A stretch of 8,025 bases of DNA, from contig JAHFAB010000072.1 in NCBI GenBank assembly GCA_023250795.1, forward strand, positions 1 through 8,025. Reading direction: 5' to 3'. Under the pieces are notes generated by a model that did not search any database, was not told the origin of the DNA, and saw only the letters and a program-made list of their open reading frames with translations. A program made the translations under genes and the position numbers. Positions 5,195 through 8,025 of the stretch are shown in pieces. Positions within the stretch are counted from its first letter, which is position 1; each line of letters opens with the position of its first letter. This stretch comes from Bacteriovoracaceae bacterium. Lineage in GTDB: Bacteria > Bdellovibrionota > UBA1018.

Positions 5195-5695
5195 ATGTGC
5201 TCAGTACAAAGTTGTTCTCCTGAGAAATCTGTTTCTCTTATTGTCCAAGAAAATTTTCCATTTGACCCACTCCCTTTAGCAGATTTGTTTACAGACCGAG
5301 AAGATCTTTTTCTAGTTTATCCTAAAGCCAAGTTTCCTTTTGATCCAGAAGAGTGGAAAATGTTTATGAATAGCCATTCTCTCAATAGGTCTTATTTGTT
5401 TTCAAATGTAAATCAGCCTCTAAAAATGATTGGACATGGCGCCCTTCTTAAAAGAGAAAGACAAGACACTCTATGGGTTAGTTTTATCTATGTTGTTCCA
5501 GAGCAGCGAAATAAAGGCATTGGAAAAATGATCGTGAGTGAACTTGAGGCATTAGTTCGCAAAGTAGAAGGTATCCAAAGACTCGCGCTGACAGTAAGGG
5601 ACTACAATCCCACGGCTATGCATTGCTATTTGAATCTTGGATATCAGGAATTTCAAAGAGAAGGTACGGCAATTAAGATGGAAAAAACAGTTTAA
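5195..5695 (+). CDS. GNAT-family N-acetyltransferase (166 aa)
   Basis: Transfers an acetyl group from acetyl-CoA to an amine; the substrate cannot be told from sequence. The C-terminal half has the GNAT core. Strand beta4 WVSFIYVVPEQR leads into the acetyl-CoA pyrophosphate loop Q104-R-N-K-G108-I-G110, and helix alpha3 follows. Then come LALTVRDYNPTAMHCYLNLGY (130-150), with N138, the family tyrosine Y145 and G149-Y150. The N-terminal 75 residues are a variable substrate region with two FPFDP repeats (21-25 and 47-51). The ATG at 5195 is the first available start; no clear Shine-Dalgarno precedes it. TTGACA (5159-5164) lies upstream, but the -10 at 17 bp (TTAGTC) is poor. It faces away from the RelE/XRE locus and converges with the next gene. 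Acetyltransferases often accompany toxin-antitoxin genes in accessory regions, but none of the RHH-linked acetyltransferase toxin features are evident here. Confidence 0.85.
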   Translation: MCSVQSCSPEKSVSLIVQENFPFDPLPLADLFTDREDLFLVYPKAKFPFDPEEWKMFMNSHSLNRSYLFSNVNQPLKMIGHGALLKRERQDTLWVSFIYVVPEQRNKGIGKMIVSELEALVRKVEGIQRLALTVRDYNPTAMHCYLNLGYQEFQREGTAIKMEKTV

Positions 5696-5750
5696 ATGGT
5701 CTGCCTTTGCAATCTTTTTCACTAACGACGTACACCGGTGCCAGAAATAG

Positions 5751-6173
5751 CTAGTGATCTGCAACTCCAAGCTCCCTCTCAAGCTCCTTAATGCACTCCG
5801 ATGCTAGCGATATTAATTTTTGATCGTGAACTGCTTTGAGCGCTTTAATACGTTTGCGTGCCTCTTCGGATTGGCGAGGAAAATCGTCAATATATTCTGG
5901 ACCAAAGTTACCTACTAGAGCGTCCAAGCGTTTTACAGTGCCCTTGTGTTTTTTATAGGCTCTTAAAAAATTAAGAGTGTTTGTTGTAATTGTTTTTCCA
6001 ATCATTATGTCCAAGTCTTCTGCGACATCACCGTCCGCCTTTGATAATTTGACGAAAGCTCGATCCAGCTCCATCATATCTCCCCGAACAAGTTTTTTTT
6101 CATTGATATCTTTGGCTAAGGCAAAGGGCGTAACGAGCCAAAGCATCGCAGAGATTAAAACTAAGCGCTTCAT
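5751..6173 (-). CDS. small exported helical protein of unknown function (140 aa)
   Basis: The ATG at 6173 (MKRL) starts a signal peptide, MKRLVLISAMLWLVTPFALA, with probable cleavage after ALA. A TTG two codons upstream (6179) is less likely. The mature protein of about 120 residues is highly charged (many K, E, D, R) and predicted from composition to be mostly alpha-helical, with no cysteine pair or recognisable motif. It ends ELERELGVADH. I recognise no family. No strong Shine-Dalgarno is present (GGTAAG about 9-14 nt upstream is the best). It converges on the GNAT gene with 55 bp between stops, in which no good terminator is seen; only a loose CACTA (5720-5724)/TAGTG pairing is present. 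Repeat copy C begins about 46 bp upstream of its start, and its outward-facing TATGAT (complement of 6228-6233) could supply the -10. Confidence 0.7.
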   Translation of the reverse strand: MKRLVLISAMLWLVTPFALAKDINEKKLVRGDMMELDRAFVKLSKADGDVAEDLDIMIGKTITTNTLNFLRAYKKHKGTVKRLDALVGNFGPEYIDDFPRQSEEARKRIKALKAVHDQKLISLASECIKELERELGVADH

Positions 6174-6219
6174 GAGCAATTCTTACCACAATTTCAACCT
6201 GAAATGGACACTTTGTTAT

Positions 6220-6420
6220 CCTCTCAGATCATAGATTATCCCGGTTTAGTTCACTGGTACCCAGAGAAATTAAATCATTACACTTGCTTTACTTCAACCA
6301 TGTGAAGTTCGAATAACAACATCTCCCTTATTGTGGGGACAGGGCCTACTGCGAGAACTGCGTTGGTTGAAATCACCAAACTAATTGTGCTTTTAATGAC
6401 AGATGGGTAAATGGAAATCT
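6220..6420 (+). mobile_element. repeat family copy C, with a scrap of ATPase 3' end
   Basis: The left end CCTCTCAGATCATAGATT is identical to that of copy B. The left block (about 6260-6312) is clearly homologous to A and B but more diverged. The stem-loop ACTTCA (6291-6296) / TGAAGT (6303-6308) is preserved, with one loop change. After TTCGAATAA comes a fragment of the copy A ATPase 3' end, then the right end (6395-6420), which differs from A at 2 of 26 positions. Copy C is an intermediate deletion form between A and B and the oldest of the three by divergence. Confidence 0.75.
6326..6403 (+). pseudogene. fragment of the copy A-type ATPase 3' end inside repeat copy C
   Basis: From 6326 the sequence tracks 3422 onward of copy A (TTATTGTGG-GACA--GCCTACTGCGAG). 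It then skips 26 bp flanked by GAG in copy A, and resumes at AACTGCGTTGG through GAAATCAC to the stop region. An extra T in the TTTTAATG run shifts the frame so that the ancestral TAA is lost. The three changes make it non-coding. It shows that copy C once held the same gene as copy A. Confidence 0.75.
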
Positions 6421-6514
6421 AGGAGCCAGTGACTCCACTCGCGCTTACAAACTGAAACCCCACTTTGAATAAAAAGCTCATAATTACAACACAAAATCGA
6501 ACCCTTAGGACATG

Positions 6515-6544
6515 TTGACATCAGGCAAACAACAGGCATATAAT
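6515..6544 (+). promoter_or_regulatory. near-perfect sigma70 promoter of the BrnT/CopG-antitoxin locus
   Basis: TTGACA (6515-6520), 18 bp, TATAAT (6539-6544): both hexamers are consensus. The toxin ATG at 6551 begins 6 bp after the -10, at the predicted transcription start, so the message would be leaderless. Short dyads ATGT-TG-ACAT (6512-6521) over the -35 and ATAAT-TGC-ATTAT (6540-6552) over the -10 and start codon are candidate antitoxin binding sites. Confidence 0.8.
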
Positions 6545-6550
6545 TGCATT

Positions 6551-6808
6551 ATGAGATTTGGTTGGAAACCGGAGAAAAATGAGAAGCTCAAATCAGAGCG
6601 CGGGATTAGTTTCGAGCAGATCGAGTAAGCAATCTCTGAAGGAGGTATTCTCAGTTTGATGCCATACAAGGGTAAAACTAAAATCCATAAAGGACATGTA
6701 GTTATTGTAGTTGAAATTGATGGCCAACTCTGGGCAGTTCCATCGGTCCCTACAGTTGCCATGGTATTTCTGAGGACGGCCTATCCAGTCGAAAAGGAGC
6801 GAGTATGA
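6551..6808 (+). pseudogene. BrnT-type toxin with an in-frame TAA at codon 26
   Basis: Reading from the ATG at 6551 gives MRFGWKPEKNEKLKSERG then ISFEQIE, stop (TAA 6626-6628), and continues in the same frame as AISEGGILSLMPYKG through LRTAYPVEKERV to TGA at 6806-6808. The whole 85-codon frame matches BrnT RNase toxins: F-x-W-x-P-E-K-N...ERGISFE-x-I at the start and a 'W.VP.....FL.T.YP..K' ending. A single nonsense codon is the only defect, recent by appearance. The TGA overlaps the antitoxin ATG (ATGA, 6805-6808), the coupling typical of toxin-first BrnT loci. Possible restart at the ATG 6659 would give only the C-terminal part, unlikely to be active. A sequencing error at one base cannot be excluded. 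Confidence 0.8.
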
Positions 6809-7161
6809 AAATCAAACAAAAGCCAGGCGTTGTTCTGGATGATGAAGAGAAGGAAATTCAGGGTGCCATTGATCGAGGTGAATTTAAGCCCTTGCACGGT
6901 AAAGCCGCTGCTGAGATGAAGGCAAAACTTGAGACAGCAGCGCGTGCCGGAGTAGAGTCTAGGCAGACCAAGGATGCCCGGACCAACATCAGAATTGAGC
7001 CGGCCGACATGGAAGCAATAAGGCATCGAGCACAGAAGCGTGGAATGGGTTATCAAACATTAATTGCCTCCGTGATTCACATGTATGTCAATAATGAGCT
7101 TCTGGAGATTGGCGAAGTAAAGAAGATTGCTAAGGCTGGTCTGCTAAAGGACAGGATTTAA
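6805..7161 (+). CDS. CopG/BrnA-type ribbon-helix-helix antitoxin (118 aa)
   Basis: Antitoxin partner of the BrnT-type frame upstream. The N-terminal part VVLDDEEKEIQGAIDRGEFKPL (9-30) and a helical linker with many A and K match the toxin-neutralising arm of this family. The C-terminal ribbon-helix-helix domain has strand TNIRIEP (60-66), helix ADMEAIRHRAQKRG, and the hallmark GYQTLIASVIHMYV (82-95). The start is firmly placed: AAGGAG lies 5 nt before the ATG, the best Shine-Dalgarno of the window, and the ATG overlaps the toxin stop. With the toxin interrupted it is an orphan that may still autoregulate the 6515-6544 promoter or block related toxins. No terminator with a T-run follows; only the palindrome CCTTCGAAGG (7164-7173) is seen just past the stop. 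Confidence 0.88.
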   Translation: MKIKQKPGVVLDDEEKEIQGAIDRGEFKPLHGKAAAEMKAKLETAARAGVESRQTKDARTNIRIEPADMEAIRHRAQKRGMGYQTLIASVIHMYVNNELLEIGEVKKIAKAGLLKDRI

Positions 7162-7257
7162 TCCCTTCGAAGGCCTATGGAGATTTGCTAATCGGTCACG
7201 ATCCAGCTCACCGGTCTCCTGTTGATGGAGGTGATGAGTTGTAAACTACCAGCTAAC
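7162..7257. other. short intergenic stretch, no gene recognised
   Basis: Contains the 10-bp palindrome CCTTCGAAGG (7164-7173) and a weak CTCC-N7-GGAG hairpin (about 7216-7230). Short open frames on both strands show no family I recognise; it may be more debris of the decayed genes that follow. Confidence 0.4.
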
Positions 7258-7533
7258 TTACTCTTTCTTTGATTGAAGAAGTTTTAAAATCTCTTGATTT
7301 TGTTGGTGAATTTTTTCATTTTGTGCAATGATTTTTTCCTAATTTTCTAAAACTTCAATAGCTGTTTTAGCACCAACTACGGCTCTAACTAAGATTGCTG
7401 GCTCATAAGTGGTTCCATACTCTGCTCTACCCGGGTAGGAAACTTTCACATGGCAACAGAAACACTGAATCTCTCTTTGAGACCGGGCAGAGACACGTCT
7501 GAATAGATTGCACTCGAATGTACGCTCAGGTAA
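7258..7533 (-). pseudogene. unrecognised gene remnant with a coiled-coil-like tail
   Basis: On the minus strand one frame is open from 7533 to TAG at 7341-7339 (64 codons), and continues past it for 26 codons to TAA at 7260-7258. The coherent part reads YPGRAEYGTTYEPAILVRAV, then VGAKTAIEVLEN, stop, EKIIAQNEKIHQQNQEILK, LLQSKKE. The amphipathic E/Q/K-rich tail continues smoothly across the stop, so the TAG looks like a nonsense mutation in a once longer protein. The upstream part is cysteine-rich (CFCCH) and may not belong to the same gene. It has no start codon of its own and lies in the same frame as the DJ-1 fragment immediately before it. I do not recognise the family. Confidence 0.4.
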
Positions 7534-7866
7534 TCAGATAGCTCCAATGAGTGCAGCCGGACCGTGGCATATTAATGCCGTGGGTTTAGCGTTTTGGTGA
7601 AAATAGAGCAAGATGCGTCCCATAGCTGCATTGGTTGGATACTGCTCCATCGTCGCGTGGCCTCCTGGCACAAAGACCGAATCAAAACGATCCAGCTGAT
7701 CCGAGTCGAGATCAGTAAGCGATAAGACGCCGTTCTTGAAGACCGTGGCAACAAATCCCCTGGCACTTTCGTATTTAGCAGCATTTAAAAACCAGCGTAC
7801 ATCTCCCGTGGATGGTGCGGCTAGAGTCCCTGTTGACATAAGCAATCCTGCAACTATTAGAATCAT
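7534..7866 (-). pseudogene. DJ-1/PfpI-family (type 1 glutamine amidotransferase-like) fragment with signal peptide
   Basis: The 110-residue frame begins with a signal peptide, MILIVAGLLMSTGTLAAPS, supported by AGGA 7 nt before the ATG. It continues as TGDVRWFLNAAKYESARGFV, then FDSVFVPGGHATMEQY and KPTALICHGPAALIGAI. PGGH (67-70) and the nucleophile elbow C100-H-G-P are hallmarks of the DJ-1/PfpI superfamily, whose members act on small aldehydes, damaged proteins or peptides. Compared with the usual length of over 200 residues, two parts are missing. One is the first Rossmann-like section between the signal peptide and 'S-x-D..WF', apparently an in-frame loss of about 60-70 residues. The other is everything after the elbow, where the frame meets TGA at 7534-7536 and runs into an unrelated remnant. 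The fold cannot be complete, so it is probably non-functional. Confidence 0.7.
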
Positions 7867-7988
7867 TTTGTGTTCCTATAGCTTTTGTCGCTCAATGTAA
7901 ACTAAGTTAATTAGATATTAACGATGATGATTTGTTATGGACTACGATCTATTTTATTAGGAATTATTAAATCTACTTACAAAAAGAG
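7867..7988. other. A+T-rich upstream region of the DJ-1 fragment
   Basis: The minus-strand Shine-Dalgarno AGGA (about 7874-7877) belongs to the DJ-1 fragment. Beyond it I see no gene and no promoter with both hexamers well matched; TACATT on the minus strand near 7895-7900 is the best -10 candidate. Confidence 0.3.
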
Positions 7989-8025
7989 GTTGTACAAATC
8001 TAGTTCGCTAGCAACCAGAAAAAGT
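7989..8025 (+). repeat. repeat family copy D, left end only (cut by window edge)
   Basis: GTTGTACAAATCTAGTTCG followed by CTAGCAACCAGAAAAA aligns with the left part of copies B (ATTGTCCAAATCTAATTTG...AACCAGAGAAA, from 4053) and C. It shares the 2-bp gap of C relative to B. The CCTCTCAGATCATAG start of B and C is not present upstream. The direction is the same as A-C. The rest lies beyond the window. Confidence 0.6.

Noticed and set aside
5696..5750. Terminator between the convergent GNAT and exported-protein genes
   Set aside because: Only a loose CACTA/TAGTG pairing and an ACCGGT palindrome; no compact GC stem followed by a T-run on either strand.
6505..6762. Minus-strand open frame over the BrnT pseudogene
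   Set aside because: It is the antisense shadow of the BrnT frame, with no family-like sequence or ribosome site.
2852..8025. CRISPR array
   Set aside because: Repeats are too long, too few and irregularly spaced by genes, not by uniform spacers; no cas genes.

Overview
The window looks like an accessory, actively decaying stretch of a low-to-moderate GC bacterial chromosome (A+T-rich by eye, Shine-Dalgarno and sigma70-type signals throughout). A Gram-negative, perhaps Bdellovibrio-like, host is a guess from the style of the four-helix-bundle protein, the small exported proteins and the toxin-antitoxin families. Nothing here proves the taxon, and there are no rRNA, tRNA, CRISPR, transposase or integrase genes.

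Layout. Positions 1-230 hold the end of a four-helix-bundle (23S rRNA intervening-sequence type) gene. Positions 240-2834 hold two head-to-tail AAA_14/DUF4143 ATPase genes: the first is complete with an intact PD-(D/E)XK-like tail, and the second has a degenerate tail and a duplicated 30-bp leader. From 2852 to the window end, four same-direction copies (A-D) of one repeat family are interspersed with small accessory genes. Copy A (2852-3541) encloses a third AAA_14/DUF4143 ATPase that has lost its N-terminus and an internal block. Copy B (4036-4170) has lost the ATPase completely, copy C (6220-6420) keeps a scrap of its 3' end, and copy D (from about 7989) runs off the window. Shared sharp ends with a variable interior suggest a mobile unit that carried an ATPase gene and shrinks by internal deletion.

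Between the repeats are a small exported protein (3544-3978), a BrnT/BrnA-type locus (4176-4492), a RelE/XRE locus (4564-5045), a GNAT acetyltransferase (5195-5695), a second exported protein (5751-6173), a second BrnT/CopG-antitoxin locus (6551-7161), and remnants of an unrecognised gene and of a DJ-1/PfpI-family gene (7258-7866).

The most striking pattern is in the three toxin-antitoxin loci. Each keeps its promoter, palindromic operator candidate and an intact antitoxin, but each toxin is broken by a different lesion: a large deletion leaving 23 codons, a C-terminal deletion leaving 42 codons, and a nonsense codon at codon 26. In all three the toxin ATG lies only 6-9 bp after the -10 hexamer, so the toxin message would be leaderless or nearly so. 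The antitoxins instead have good Shine-Dalgarno sequences and overlap the toxin stop. The same short -10-to-ATG spacing occurs at the second ATPase gene and at the ancestral start of the copy A ATPase.
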